From Rhodobacteraceae bacterium HLUCCA08 (lineage in GTDB: Bacteria; Pseudomonadota; Alphaproteobacteria; Rhodobacterales; Rhodobacteraceae), in the NCBI GenBank assembly GCA_001314655.1, contig LJSF01000041.1, positions 57,498 to 121,497 on the forward strand: a DNA stretch of 64,000 nt. The letters are read 5' to 3'. Of this stretch, positions 35,712 through 45,289 are shown piece after piece. Position numbers and translations under genes: made by a program. Under the pieces are notes generated by a model, which was not told the origin of the DNA, searched no databases, and was given only the letters and a program-made list of their open reading frames with translations. How positions within the stretch are numbered: the first letter of the stretch is position 1; the number at the start of each line of letters is the position of its first letter.

Positions 35712-38231
35712 TCAGTAAAGGTCGCCCGCCGACAGCCCGCCGAAACTGGTATTGTCGTTGACCTCCACCTGGCCACCGGTCGAGGTCTGCACGTTCACGC
35801 CGCGGGCTTCGGCGACCTCGTCGAACAGCGGCAGGTCGCCGGCGATCTCGAAACCGCCGTCGAAGGTGATGCCGAAGACCGGCTCTTCGCCGGCGCGGAA
35901 GCATTCGCGCACAACGTTGCCGCCCGAGGCGCCGTCCGGCAGGCGGGCCCCGGTGAACCGGTCGATATTGATGAACTGGCATTCGTCGGGCACCGCAAAG
36001 CGGGTGCCGCCATGGGTCTGGACCGCGCGCGCCATGAAGCTCTGGAACACCGGCCCGCACATCCCCCCGCCCGAGGCCCCGCTGCCCAGGCTGCGCGGGG
36101 AGTCGAAACCGATATAGCAGCCGGCGACGATATTGGACGAAAAGCCCACGAACCAGACATCCTTGGCATCGTTGGTGGTGCCGGTTTTGCCGGCGATCGG
36201 CACCGGCAGGTTGATCGCGCGGGCCGCTGTGCCGCGCTGCACGACGCCTTCCATCATCGAGGTAAGCTGGTAGGCGGTGACCGCGTTCATCACCCGTTCG
36301 CGGTTGCTCTGGATGCGCGGCGCCTGGCCCTCCGGCAGGCTCACGTCGCTGCAATCCAGGCAGGTGCGCTGATCATGAGCATAGATCGTGTTGCCGTAAC
36401 GGTCCTGGACCCGGTCGACCAGGGTCGGCTCCACCCGTTCGCCGCCATTGGCGAACATCGCATAGGCCGAAACCAGCTTGTAGAGCGTGGTTTCCTCCGA
36501 TCCCAGCGAGGCCGACAGGAACGGGTTCATGTCGTCATAGACGCCGAAGCGTTCGGCATAGCTGGCGACCACATCCATGCCGATCTCGCTGGCCAGGCGC
36601 ACGGTCATGACGTTGCGCGACTGCTCGATCCCGGTGCGCAGCGGCGTCGGGCCGTAGAACCGGTCGCTGGCATTCATCGGCCGCCAGATCTCTCCGCCCG
36701 AACGGTACTCGATCGGCGCATCGACCACGATCGTCGCGGGGGTATAGCCGCTGTCCAGCGCCGCGGCAAAGACGAAGGGCTTGAAGGCCGATCCCGGCTG
36801 TCGATTGGCCTGGGTGGCGCGGTTCAGCTCCGAATGCTGAAAGGCGAAGCCGCCCTGCATCGCCAGAACCCGGCCGGAATTCACGTCCATCGCCACGAAG
36901 CCGCCCTGCACCTCGGGCACCTGGCGCAGGGTCCAGCGGATGAAGCTGCCGTCGTCGTCGGCGGTCATGGCGCGCACATGGACCACGTCGCCGACCTCGA
37001 AATTGTCGAAGAAATCGCCGCGCATCCAGGCGATGTCCTCGCGCGGGACCACCGGGTCGGGGTCGCCCGCGGACCAGCCCTCGATGCCCAGGGTCAGGCT
37101 CTGGTCGGCGATGTCGCGGACCACGGCCGGATACCAGGGGTTCTCCAGCACGATGCCGCGCGGCACGTTCACCGCCCGCAGCGCGGTGGCCCAATCCTCG
37201 CCCCTGGCGATGTCGGGGTCGATCGACAGCCCGGTGCCCTGCCAGCGCCCGGTATCGCGGTCATAGGCTTCCAGCTGGCGTTGCAGCGCGTCGCGGGCGA
37301 TCGCCTGAAGGTCCGGGTCGATGGTGGCGCGCACCGTATAGCCGACCTCGGAGAATTCCTGGTCGGGATAGCGGATCGCCAGCTGCCGGTTGACCTCGGC
37401 GGTGAAATAGTCGCGATCGGGAATTTCGGTGCGATAGCTGGGATAGTCGCCGTTCTGGACGCTCAGCAGCGGCGCGCTGCGTTCGGCCTCGTAGGTGACC
37501 AGGTCGATATAGCCGTTCTCGTACATCTCTCGCAGGTTGTTGTTGCGGCGAAAGATCATCGTGTCGTAGTCGCGCACCGGATGGCTGTTCGACGGCTCTC
37601 GCGGGATCGCCGCCAGGAACGCGGCCTCGCCCGCCGTCAGCTCGTTCAGGGTCTTGTTGAAATAGGTCCGCGCCGCCGAGGTCACACCATAGGAATTCTG
37701 GCCCAGGAAGATCTCGTTGAGGTAGATTTCCAGCACGCCATCCTTGCCCAGGACCGCCTCGAGCCGCGGTGCGAGGATGATCTCGCGGACCTTGCGTTCG
37801 ATCGTGCGCGACCCGTCCAGCAGCATGTTCTTGGCCACCTGCTGGGTGATGGTCGAACCGCCGCGGATGGTCTCTCCGCGGGTCGTGATCATGTCGCGCA
37901 TCGCCGACAGGATCGCCATCACGCTGTAGCCGTCATGGACGAAGAAATCCTTGTCCTCGGCGCTGATGAAGGCCTGGACCACCACGTCGGGGACCTGCTC
38001 GATCGGCGTGAACAGACGTCGTTCCGACGCGTATTCGTCCAGCAGATCCCCCTCGCCGTCGTAGATCCGGCTGACGGTCTTGGGGGTGTAGCTGGCCAAT
38101 GTGTCCGGCGTCGGCAGGTCCTGGCCATACATGTAGAACACCGCACCCAGGGTCAGCGCAGCCATGATGCCACCCAGCGTCAGCATCGAGAAGATGCCGC
38201 CGAAGAATGACAGGATATAGCGCAGAACCAT
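35712..38231 (-). CDS. mrcA: Penicillin-binding protein 1A (bifunctional transglycosylase/transpeptidase)
   Basis: Class A PBP that polymerises and cross-links peptidoglycan. The 839 residues have an N-terminal membrane helix (6-35), a GT51 glycosyltransferase domain with catalytic Glu92 (FISAEDKDFF) and GGSTITQQVAKNMLL near 128-142, an OB-like insert, and a transpeptidase domain with SAFK near 479 (QPGSAFKPF), an SRN-type second motif (EQSRNVMTVR) and KTGTTNDAKD near 680. The family usually sits in the order amidase - mrcA - prfB; here a rightward methyltransferase gene separates amidase from mrcA. Confidence 0.95.
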   Translation of the reverse strand: MVLRYILSFFGGIFSMLTLGGIMAALTLGAVFYMYGQDLPTPDTLASYTPKTVSRIYDGEGDLLDEYASERRLFTPIEQVPDVVVQAFISAEDKDFFVHDGYSVMAILSAMRDMITTRGETIRGGSTITQQVAKNMLLDGSRTIERKVREIILAPRLEAVLGKDGVLEIYLNEIFLGQNSYGVTSAARTYFNKTLNELTAGEAAFLAAIPREPSNSHPVRDYDTMIFRRNNNLREMYENGYIDLVTYEAERSAPLLSVQNGDYPSYRTEIPDRDYFTAEVNRQLAIRYPDQEFSEVGYTVRATIDPDLQAIARDALQRQLEAYDRDTGRWQGTGLSIDPDIARGEDWATALRAVNVPRGIVLENPWYPAVVRDIADQSLTLGIEGWSAGDPDPVVPREDIAWMRGDFFDNFEVGDVVHVRAMTADDDGSFIRWTLRQVPEVQGGFVAMDVNSGRVLAMQGGFAFQHSELNRATQANRQPGSAFKPFVFAAALDSGYTPATIVVDAPIEYRSGGEIWRPMNASDRFYGPTPLRTGIEQSRNVMTVRLASEIGMDVVASYAERFGVYDDMNPFLSASLGSEETTLYKLVSAYAMFANGGERVEPTLVDRVQDRYGNTIYAHDQRTCLDCSDVSLPEGQAPRIQSNRERVMNAVTAYQLTSMMEGVVQRGTAARAINLPVPIAGKTGTTNDAKDVWFVGFSSNIVAGCYIGFDSPRSLGSGASGGGMCGPVFQSFMARAVQTHGGTRFAVPDECQFINIDRFTGARLPDGASGGNVVRECFRAGEEPVFGITFDGGFEIAGDLPLFDEVAEARGVNVQTSTGGQVEVNDNTSFGGLSAGDLY

Positions 38232-38388
38232 GGGGCTTGGACCTTTCGAGACCTGTCCGCCTTATATGGGCCGGGGGGCCGGGGGTCAAAAGCGGATTTC
38301 CCCGCGCTCGGCCAATTGATGCCCATCGCGCCCGCGCCCGGCGCGGGGGTCTTGCGCGACTCGCCGCGACAGCGCACCGAGGGGGACC

Positions 38389-39018
38389 ATGACCCCGGAC
38401 GCCATCCTGCCCCTCTATGACCGCGTCGCCCCCGACTGGGACCGGCGCCGGTCACGCGCCCTGTTCGAACGCGGCTGGCTCGACCGGATGCTGGGGGTCG
38501 CGCCGGCCCATGCCGGAGGCCGCCGGGTGCTGGATCTGGGCTGCGGCTCGGGCCGGCCGATCGCCACCTACCTGGCCGACCGCGGCTGCGCGGTGACCGG
38601 TGTCGACGGCGCCGCCGGGATGGTCGCCTTGTTTCGTCAGCACCTGCCCCGGGCCGAAGCGATAAAGGCCGACATGCGCGAGCTGGCCCTGGGCCGGCCC
38701 TTCGACGCGATCCTGGCCTGGAATTCCTTCTTTCACCTCGCCCCGGCGGACCAGGAGGCGATGTTCGGCATCTTCGCCAGCCATGCGGCACCCGGGGCGG
38801 CGCTGATGTTCACCTCGGGCCCCGAGGCCAGCGAGCGCCTGGGCGAGGTCGAGGGCGCGCCGGTCTATCACGCCAGCCTGGACCCCGACAGCTACCGGGC
38901 GCTGCTGGGGCAGCATCATTTCACCGAACTGGCCTTTGCGCCCGAAGACCCCGATTGCGCCGGCCATTCGGTCTGGCTGGCGCGGTTTGCGCGCGAGGCG
39001 TCGGGATCGGTGGGGTGA
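38389..39018 (+). CDS. Class I SAM-dependent methyltransferase
   Basis: A 209-residue methyltransferase with the SAM motif RVLDLGCGSGRPIATYLADRG near residues 45-65, VTGVDGAAGMV (motif II acidic residue), and FDAILAWNSFFHLAPADQEAMF near 104-125. The N-terminus YDRVAPDWDRRRSR is typical of small-molecule methyltransferases; the substrate cannot be told. It is oriented opposite to both flanking genes (amidase and PBP1A), and its stop is 6 bp from the amidase stop, so it looks like an insertion into an otherwise conserved leftward cell-wall cluster. Confidence 0.87.
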   Translation: MTPDAILPLYDRVAPDWDRRRSRALFERGWLDRMLGVAPAHAGGRRVLDLGCGSGRPIATYLADRGCAVTGVDGAAGMVALFRQHLPRAEAIKADMRELALGRPFDAILAWNSFFHLAPADQEAMFGIFASHAAPGAALMFTSGPEASERLGEVEGAPVYHASLDPDSYRALLGQHHFTELAFAPEDPDCAGHSVWLARFAREASGSVG

Positions 39019-39024
39019 CCCCCC

Positions 39025-40251
39025 CTACTGGCGGATCAGCGGGGCCAGCGCCGCTTCGCCGGCGGCCCATTCCGTGACCGCCAGAACCACCGCATCGACG
39101 ATCCCGGCGCGCCCCTCGGCGCTGGTGAGCCTGGCCCGGTCGCTGTCCGAGGACAGGAACCCCACCTCCAGCAGCACCGACGGGAAATCGGCGGCGTTCA
39201 GCACCGCCAGAGGCGCCTGGCGCCGGGGCCGGCTGTTCAGCGGCACGCCCAGGTCGTCGAAGGTCGCGACCAGCGCATCGGCAAAGCGGTCGCCGGCCGG
39301 CGCGGTTTCCATCCGCGCCAGGTCCATCAGCACCATGGCCACCGTGTCGTCCTGGCCGCTCAGGTTGAGCCCGGCCAGCAGGTCGCCGCGCTCGTGCCGT
39401 TCGGCCATCCTGAGCGACGCCTCCTCCAGCGCCTCGTCGGTCAGGGTATAGACCGAGGCCCCGGTCGCCTGCAGCCCCTCCAGCGCGTCGGCGTGAAGCG
39501 AGATGAACAGGTCCGCCCCGGCGGCCCGGGCGATGGTGATCCGTTCCGACAGCGGCACGAAATCGTCGCCCCGCCGGGTCAGGATCGGGCGGATGCCCGG
39601 CACCCGGGCCAGCGCCTCCTCCAGTTCCAGCGCCAGGCGCAGCATCACCGCCGCCTCGCTGATGCCGCCATGTTCGGCACCGGGGTCGATCCCGCCGTGG
39701 CCCGGGTCGATCACCACGGTCAGCACGTCATCGCGCGCTGCGGGCAAGGCCGGCGCGGTGGGGTCGGTGCGCAGCAGAAAGGCCCAGTCGGGATCCTCGG
39801 GCGCACCGGCCCGGGCGGCGAAATCCTCGGCGCTGGCCCGCTCCAGCCGCACCAGCAGATGGGCGGTGCCGTCCGTCGCATCGACCCGCATCCCGGCCTC
39901 GTCGACCACCAGCGGCTCGGCCAGGTCGATCACCATCCGGCTCCAGCCCGGCCGCAGGGCGCCGAAGCGCAGGTCGGCGGCCCGGTCGCCCGCCAGCATC
40001 GCGTCGCGGCTGGCCCCGCGCCAGTCGACCTCGCGGAAATCCAGCACCAGCCGGCGCGGCGCGTCCAGGGTGAACACCCGCCAGGGCACCGGCTGGCTCA
40101 GGTAAAGCTCCACCTCCAGCCCGCCGCGCTGGTCGCGCACCCCGCTTTGCGCGGTATCCAGCCGTGCCAGGCCGGTGAACTCCTGCGCCGGGGCGGCCAG
40201 GCCCCACAAAGCGATGAGGGCCAAAGGCCCGAAGAGCGCCCGCCACCTCAT
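39025..40251 (-). CDS. N-acetylmuramoyl-L-alanine amidase with AMIN domain
   Basis: AmiC-like periplasmic amidase that cleaves stem peptides from glycan strands during division. The 408 residues comprise a signal peptide (1-22), an AMIN domain (about 25-130: RVFTLDAPRRLVLDFREVDW), and an Amidase_3 zinc domain (about 170-395) with VVIDPGHGGIDPGAEHGG, ISLHADAL and LLEVGFLSS carrying the His/Glu ligands. Its start overlaps the stop of the upstream aminotransferase by 4 bp (ATGA), so the two are translationally coupled. Confidence 0.93.
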   Translation of the reverse strand: MRWRALFGPLALIALWGLAAPAQEFTGLARLDTAQSGVRDQRGGLEVELYLSQPVPWRVFTLDAPRRLVLDFREVDWRGASRDAMLAGDRAADLRFGALRPGWSRMVIDLAEPLVVDEAGMRVDATDGTAHLLVRLERASAEDFAARAGAPEDPDWAFLLRTDPTAPALPAARDDVLTVVIDPGHGGIDPGAEHGGISEAAVMLRLALELEEALARVPGIRPILTRRGDDFVPLSERITIARAAGADLFISLHADALEGLQATGASVYTLTDEALEEASLRMAERHERGDLLAGLNLSGQDDTVAMVLMDLARMETAPAGDRFADALVATFDDLGVPLNSRPRRQAPLAVLNAADFPSVLLEVGFLSSDSDRARLTSAEGRAGIVDAVVLAVTEWAAGEAALAPLIRQ

Positions 40252-41393
40252 GCCCGCGCCGCCATGAACCGGCGCAACCGGTCCAGCCCCTCGGCGATAT
40301 CGGCCGTCGCGCGGGCATAGGACAGCCGCAGCCAGCGATGCCCGCCGGCGGGGTCGAAATCCAGCCCCGGCGTCACCGCCACCCCCGCGCGCTCCAGGAT
40401 CTCGGCGGCGAAGGCGCGGCTGTCATCGGTGTGCTCGCTGACGTCGACATAGACATAAAAGGCCCCGTCCGGCGGCGCGAAACGGGGGAACCCCGCCTTC
40501 GGCAACCCCTCCAGCATCAGCCGGCGGTTCTCGGCATAGACCGCGCGATAGCCCTCCAGCACCTCCGGTTCGTCCATCGCATGCAGCGCCAGAACCTGGC
40601 TGGCATGGGGCGGGCAGATGAACATGTTCTGCGCCAGCCGCTCGATCCGGCGCACCTCGGCCTCGGGCACCACCAACCAGCCGACCCGCCAGCCGGTCAT
40701 CGAGAAATACTTGGAGAACGAGTTGATCACGCAGACCTCGTCGGTGACCTGCAAGGCGCTCACCGCCCTCTGCCCGTAATCGAGGCCGTGATAGATCTCG
40801 TCGCTGAGGAAGGCCGCGCCGGCCTCGGCGCAGGCCCCGGCCAGGGCCGCCATCCCGGACCGATCCAGCATCGTGCCGGTGGGGTTCGCGGGCGAGGCCA
40901 CGATCAGACCATCCAGCCGATGGGCGGCCACATCGCCCGGCACCGGCTGCATCCGCGCCGCCATCGTCGTCGCGATCTCCACCGGCACCACGTCCAGCGC
41001 CCGCAGGATCTGCCGGTAGGACGGATAGCACGGCACGCCCAGCCCGACCCGGTCCCCGGCATCGAAAAACGCGGTGAAGGCCAGAAGGAACGCGCCCGAG
41101 GCACCGGCCGTCACCACCACCCGGCCCGGATCCAGCTCGACCCCGTACCATTCGGCGTAAAGCCGCGCGATCCGGGCGCGCAGCGCGGGCAGGCCCAGGG
41201 CCACGGAATAGCCCAGCGGATCGGTCTTCATCGCCGCGCCCAGCCGGGCCAGCGCCGCCGGCGGCGCCCCGGTGCCGGGCTGGCCGACCTCCATGTGGAT
41301 GATGTGGCGGCCGGCCTCCTCGGCAGCCCGGGCGGCCTCCATCACATCCATCACAATGAAGGGATCGACCGCCCCGCGGCTTGAGTTCCGCAT
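40248..41393 (-). CDS. PLP-dependent aminotransferase, class I/II
   Basis: A 381-residue fold-type I aminotransferase. MEVGQPGTGAPPAAL near residue 34, PLGYSVALGLPALRARIA near 58-75, SPANPTGTML near 163, DEIYHGLDYG near 193, and the PLP lysine in SFSKYFSMTGWRVGWLV near 223-239 are all present, as in aspartate/alanine-type enzymes. The amino donor is not determined by sequence. It is coupled to the downstream amidase by a 4-bp overlap and divergent from the M48 peptidase (57 bp apart). Confidence 0.92.
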   Translation of the reverse strand: MRNSSRGAVDPFIVMDVMEAARAAEEAGRHIIHMEVGQPGTGAPPAALARLGAAMKTDPLGYSVALGLPALRARIARLYAEWYGVELDPGRVVVTAGASGAFLLAFTAFFDAGDRVGLGVPCYPSYRQILRALDVVPVEIATTMAARMQPVPGDVAAHRLDGLIVASPANPTGTMLDRSGMAALAGACAEAGAAFLSDEIYHGLDYGQRAVSALQVTDEVCVINSFSKYFSMTGWRVGWLVVPEAEVRRIERLAQNMFICPPHASQVLALHAMDEPEVLEGYRAVYAENRRLMLEGLPKAGFPRFAPPDGAFYVYVDVSEHTDDSRAFAAEILERAGVAVTPGLDFDPAGGHRWLRLSYARATADIAEGLDRLRRFMAARA

Positions 41394-41450
41394 GCCCGCA
41401 CCTCTATCGTTCCTGGAGCCCGTTCTGCCCGCGCAAAGGACCGCCCGTCA

Positions 41451-42776
41451 ATGCACCCGATCGCGATCCGCCTTGTCGCCGCGCTGGCGCTGCTGTTCAC
41501 CGCCGCGGCCCAGCCGGCCCGCGCCGTCACCCTGATCCGCGATGCCGAGATCGAATACGCGCTCGACCAACTGGCCGCACCGGTGCTGCGCGCCGCCGGG
41601 CTCAGCCCGGACCGGGTCCAGGTCCTGCTGATCCACGACCGCACGATGAACGCCTTCGTGATCGGCAATGACGCGATCTTCATCCATACCGGGCTGGTGC
41701 TGCAGCTGGACAGCGCCGCCCAGCTGCAGGCGGTGATCGCCCACGAGGCCGCCCATATCGCCAATGGCCATATCACCCGGCGGATGACCAACATGCGCAT
41801 GGCCCAGAACGGCGCCGGCTTCGGCCTGGCGCTCGCCATCGCCGTGGCCGCCGCCGGGGGCGAAGCCGACGCGGTGGCCGGGATCGCCGTGGGCAGCGCG
41901 CAATCGGCCCAGCGGCGGTTCTTTGCCCATACGCGGGCCGAGGAAGCCTCGGCCGACCAGGCCTCGATCCGCTACCTGCTCTCGGCCGGGGTGCCCACCG
42001 CGGGCGCGGTCGAGGTGCTGCAGATCTTTCGCGGGCAAGAGGCCCTGTCGGTCGACCGCCAGGATCCCTATGCCCGCACCCATCCGCTGACCACCGACCG
42101 GCTGCGGGCGCTGCAGGCGCTGGTCTCGGCCAATCCCGGCACCCCCCGCGATACCGAGGCCGCCGCCTATTGGTTCGCCCGCGCCCAGGGCAAGCTGTCG
42201 GCCTTCATCCGTGCGCCCGGCTGGACCCTGCGCGAGGTGCGCGGGCGGACCGACGCGGTGTCGGTCATGCGCGCGGCCGTCGCCTATCACCGCCAGCCCG
42301 ACCCCGACCGCGCCATCGCCACCATGCGGGCGGTGGTCAACGCCGCGCCCGACGACGCGTTCTACCACGACCTTTACGGCCAGATCCTGTTGGAAAACCG
42401 CCAGACCTCGGCCGCGGTCCAGGCCTTTGCCCGCGCCGCGGACCTGGCCCCGAACGAGCCGCTGATCCTGGGCGGCTATGGCCGCGCGCTGCTGGCGCTG
42501 GACACGGACGCGGGCAATGCCCGCGCCGTCCAGGTGCTCGAACAGGCCCGCGCCCGCGACGACCGCGATGCCCGCATCCTGCGCGATCTGGGCCAGGCCT
42601 ATGCCCGCACCGGCCAGCCCGGCCAGGCCTCGCTCGCCGTGGCCGAACGCTATGCGCTGATCGGCCGGATGGAGGATGCCGCGCTGCATGCCGGGCGCGC
42701 CGCGGACCAATTGCCGCGCGGCTCGGCCCCTTGGCAGCGGGCCCAGGATGTGCTCAGTGCGGCCCGACAGCAATAG
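41451..42776 (+). CDS. Periplasmic M48-family metalloprotease with TPR-like C-terminus
   Basis: A 441-residue BepA-like protease: signal peptide (1-25), a catalytic domain with the zinc motif HEAAHIANGH near residues 98-107 and the third ligand in EEASADQASIRYL near 163-175, then a helical repeat region (about 270-440) with TPR character (AIATMRAVVNAAPDDAFYHDLYGQILLENRQTSAAVQAFARAADLAPNEPL). BepA in E. coli controls outer-membrane protein quality. A DsbA-type thioredoxin gene and its degenerate copy follow on the same strand within 40 bp, suggesting an envelope-folding operon. Confidence 0.92.
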   Translation: MHPIAIRLVAALALLFTAAAQPARAVTLIRDAEIEYALDQLAAPVLRAAGLSPDRVQVLLIHDRTMNAFVIGNDAIFIHTGLVLQLDSAAQLQAVIAHEAAHIANGHITRRMTNMRMAQNGAGFGLALAIAVAAAGGEADAVAGIAVGSAQSAQRRFFAHTRAEEASADQASIRYLLSAGVPTAGAVEVLQIFRGQEALSVDRQDPYARTHPLTTDRLRALQALVSANPGTPRDTEAAAYWFARAQGKLSAFIRAPGWTLREVRGRTDAVSVMRAAVAYHRQPDPDRAIATMRAVVNAAPDDAFYHDLYGQILLENRQTSAAVQAFARAADLAPNEPLILGGYGRALLALDTDAGNARAVQVLEQARARDDRDARILRDLGQAYARTGQPGQASLAVAERYALIGRMEDAALHAGRAADQLPRGSAPWQRAQDVLSAARQQ

Positions 42777-42816
42777 ACACATGACCCGATCCAAGCAGAC
42801 CAAAGGACCCGTTCCC

Positions 42817-43563
42817 ATGCGCCTCGCCCCCCTCGCCCTTGCCGCCGGCCTGCTGGCCGCCCCCGCCGCCGCCCTCGACCTGACCGACATGACCGAGGCC
42901 GAACGCGAGGCCTTCCGCGCCGAGGTCCGCGCCTACCTGCTGGACAATCCCGAGGTGCTGATGGAGGCGATCGGCGTGCTGGAACAGCGCGAGGCCGAGA
43001 CCGCCGCCGAGGCCGACCGGCAATTGGCCAGCATCCATCGCGGCGCGTTGATGGAGGACGGCCATTCCTGGACCGGCGGCAATCCCGAGGGCGACATCAC
43101 CATCGTCGAATTCGTCGACTACCGCTGCGGCTATTGCCGCCGGGCCCATCCCGAGGTCGCCGAACTGGTCGAAAGCGACGGCAATATCCGCTACGTCATC
43201 AAGGAATTCCCGATCCTCGGCGAACAATCCCTGATGGCCTCGCGCTTTGCCATCGCCACCCGGGCCGTGGCCGGCGACGACGCCTACAAGCAGGTGTCGG
43301 ACGCGCTGATCACCATGCGCGCCGATGTCACCCCCGACAGCCTGGAACGGCTGGGCCAGACCCTCGGCCTCGATACCGACGCGATCCTGGTCGAAATGGA
43401 CAGCGAGGACACCACCCGGGTGCTCGAACTCAACCACGCCCTGGCCCAGCAGATGCAGATTTCCGGCACGCCGACCTTCGTCTTCAACGACATGATGCTG
43501 CGCGGCTATGCCCCGCTGCCGGTGATGCAGGGCATGGTGGACGATCTGCGCAGCGAAGGCTGA
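42817..43563 (+). CDS. DsbA/DsbG-family periplasmic thiol-disulfide protein
   Basis: A 248-residue protein: signal peptide (1-19), an N-terminal helical segment (LDLTDMTEAEREAFRAEVRAYLLDNPEVLMEAI), then a thioredoxin fold with the active site DYRCGYCRRAHPE near residues 107-119 (CGYC) and the cis-proline loop SGTPTFVFNDMMLRGY near 217-232. This is the Com1/DsbA-like group common in alphaproteobacteria. The ATG at 42817 follows AAAGGACC and yields a clean signal peptide; an ATG at 42781 would add 12 polar residues. Its stop codon overlaps the start of the next gene. Confidence 0.92.
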   Translation: MRLAPLALAAGLLAAPAAALDLTDMTEAEREAFRAEVRAYLLDNPEVLMEAIGVLEQREAETAAEADRQLASIHRGALMEDGHSWTGGNPEGDITIVEFVDYRCGYCRRAHPEVAELVESDGNIRYVIKEFPILGEQSLMASRFAIATRAVAGDDAYKQVSDALITMRADVTPDSLERLGQTLGLDTDAILVEMDSEDTTRVLELNHALAQQMQISGTPTFVFNDMMLRGYAPLPVMQGMVDDLRSEG

Positions 43564-44075
43564 TGCGACCGCTGGCGCTGGCCCTTTGCCTGGCCCCGGG
43601 GCCGGTTGCCGCCGGGGCCGAGGGGCTGGACCTGTCCCCGGCCGACCGCGCGGCCTTTGGCGCCGAAATCCGTGCCCTGCTGCTGGACGAGCCCGAGCTG
43701 GTCCGCCCCATCGGCGGCGCCGTCCTGCCCGCCGACCCGGTTCCGACCCCCGGTTATGACGACGAGATCGCCGCCGACCTGGAGCTGATCGCGGCCCATG
43801 CAACGGCGCTGTTCGGCCCCGACGGCGCGATCCGTCTGGGCGCGGCGGACGGCCCTGTCGCCTTCGCCAGCTTCGCCGCGCCGGGCAGCGACACCGCCGC
43901 CATGCTGGACGACTACGCCCGCAGCCGCGGCATCGCCATCGCCCTGCGCGACCCGGCGACCCATGGCGCGCTGATGGAGGCGCTCGGGCTCGACACCGTG
44001 CCGTCCCATGTCTTTGCCGACCTCATGGTGCGCGGCGACGTGCCGCCGATCGTGCTCGACCGCTACCTGCCCTAG
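43563..44075 (+). CDS. Degenerate DsbA-like paralogue lacking the CxxC motif
   Basis: A 170-residue exported protein starting in the TGATG overlap with the DsbA-like gene. Signal-like N-terminus (MRPLALALCLAPGPVAAGAE), then LDLSPADRAAFGAEIRALLLDEPELV, which aligns with the pre-domain of the upstream protein, and AFASFAAPGSDTAAMLDDYA where the upstream protein has VEFVDYRCGYC. The active site is thus replaced by GSDT-like residues with no cysteine. The cis-Pro region TVPSHVFADLMVRGDVP is retained. It is therefore a tandem duplicate that lost redox chemistry and about 80 residues of the helical insert, perhaps now a partner or chaperone. ORF integrity argues against a plain pseudogene. Confidence 0.75.
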   Translation: MRPLALALCLAPGPVAAGAEGLDLSPADRAAFGAEIRALLLDEPELVRPIGGAVLPADPVPTPGYDDEIAADLELIAAHATALFGPDGAIRLGAADGPVAFASFAAPGSDTAAMLDDYARSRGIAIALRDPATHGALMEALGLDTVPSHVFADLMVRGDVPPIVLDRYLP

Positions 44076-44086
44076 CGGGCCCGGTG

Positions 44087-45214
44087 CTATTCCGCCGCCT
44101 CGGCGGCCTCCCGGGCCTCGATCTCGGCGGCTTTCCTTTCCACCTCGGCGACGATGTGGTCGATCATCGCCTCGTTGGAGATCTTGTGGTCCTGCTTGCC
44201 CGCCAGGTAGACCATGCCGCTGCCCGCGCCGCCGCCGGTGAAGCCGACATCGGTCATCAGCGCCTCGCCCGGCCCGTTCACCACGCAGCCGATGATGCTG
44301 AGCGACATCGGCGTCTTGATATGCTCCAGCCGCTGTTCCAGCGCCTCGACGGTGCGGATCACGTCGAACCCCTGCCGGGCGCAGGACGGGCACGAGATGA
44401 TGTTCACGCCGCGATGGCGCAGACCCAGCGATTTCAGGATGTCGTAGCCGACCTTGACCTCTTCGACCGGATCGGCGCTCAGGCTGACCCGGATCGTGTC
44501 GCCGATCCCGGCCCAAAGCAGGCTGCCCAGCCCGATCGCGCTCTTGATCGTGCCGCTCATCAGCCCGCCGGCCTCGGTGATGCCCAGATGCAGCGGCGCA
44601 TCCGTCGCCTCGGCCAGGGCCTGGTAGGCGGCGGCCGACAGGAACACGTCCGACGCCTTGACGCTGATCTTGAAGTCGAAGAAATCGTTGTCTTCCAGGA
44701 TCCGGATGTGATCCAGACCGCTTTCGACCATCGCCTCGGGGCAAGGCTCGCCGTATTTCTCGAGCAGGTGCTTTTCCAGGCTGCCCGCATTGACCCCGAT
44801 CCGCATCGAACAGCCGTGATCGCGGGCGGCGGCGATGACCTCGCGCACCCGCTCTTCGCTGCCGATATTGCCCGGGTTGATCCGCAGGCAGGCGGCGCCG
44901 GCCTCGGCCGCCTCGATCCCGCGTCTGTAATGGAAATGGATGTCGGCGACGATCGGCACCGGGCTTTCGCGCACGATTTCGCGCAGCGCCCTGGACGAGG
45001 CTTCGTCGGGCACGCTGACCCGCACGATATCGGCCCCCGCCTCGGCCGCGGCCTGGACCTGGGCGACGGTGGCGGCGACATCGGTGGTCGGCGTGTTGGT
45101 CATGGTCTGGACGCTGATCGGCGCATCGCCGCCGACCGGGACCGGGCCGACCATGATCTGCCGCGATTTGCGCCGGTCGATATTGCGCCAGGGACGGATC
45201 GGATTGTGCGACAT
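44087..45214 (-). CDS. ispG: 4-hydroxy-3-methylbut-2-enyl diphosphate synthase
   Basis: [4Fe-4S] enzyme of the MEP isoprenoid pathway converting MEcPP to HMBPP. The 375 residues start [34 protein letters not shown], the TIM-barrel segment [27 protein letters not shown], and the cluster cysteines in [12 protein letters not shown] and [13 protein letters not shown] are all present. A RodZ-like gene lies 75 bp upstream on the same strand and probably shares its transcript, as in related Rhodobacterales. It is convergent with the degenerate DsbA-like gene (11 bp apart). Confidence 0.96.
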   Translation of the reverse strand: MSHNPIRPWRNIDRRKSRQIMVGPVPVGGDAPISVQTMTNTPTTDVAATVAQVQAAAEAGADIVRVSVPDEASSRALREIVRESPVPIVADIHFHYRRGIEAAEAGAACLRINPGNIGSEERVREVIAAARDHGCSMRIGVNAGSLEKHLLEKYGEPCPEAMVESGLDHIRILEDNDFFDFKISVKASDVFLSAAAYQALAEATDAPLHLGITEAGGLMSGTIKSAIGLGSLLWAGIGDTIRVSLSADPVEEVKVGYDILKSLGLRHRGVNIISCPSCARQGFDVIRTVEALEQRLEHIKTPMSLSIIGCVVNGPGEALMTDVGFTGGGAGSGMVYLAGKQDHKISNEAMIDHIVAEVERKAAEIEAREAAEAAE

Positions 45215-45289
45215 GGGACGCGATGCCTCCTGAGGCCGGGAACCTTACCGCCTATCTAGGCGCGATGCGGCCGCCGGGCCAGCCCCGAT

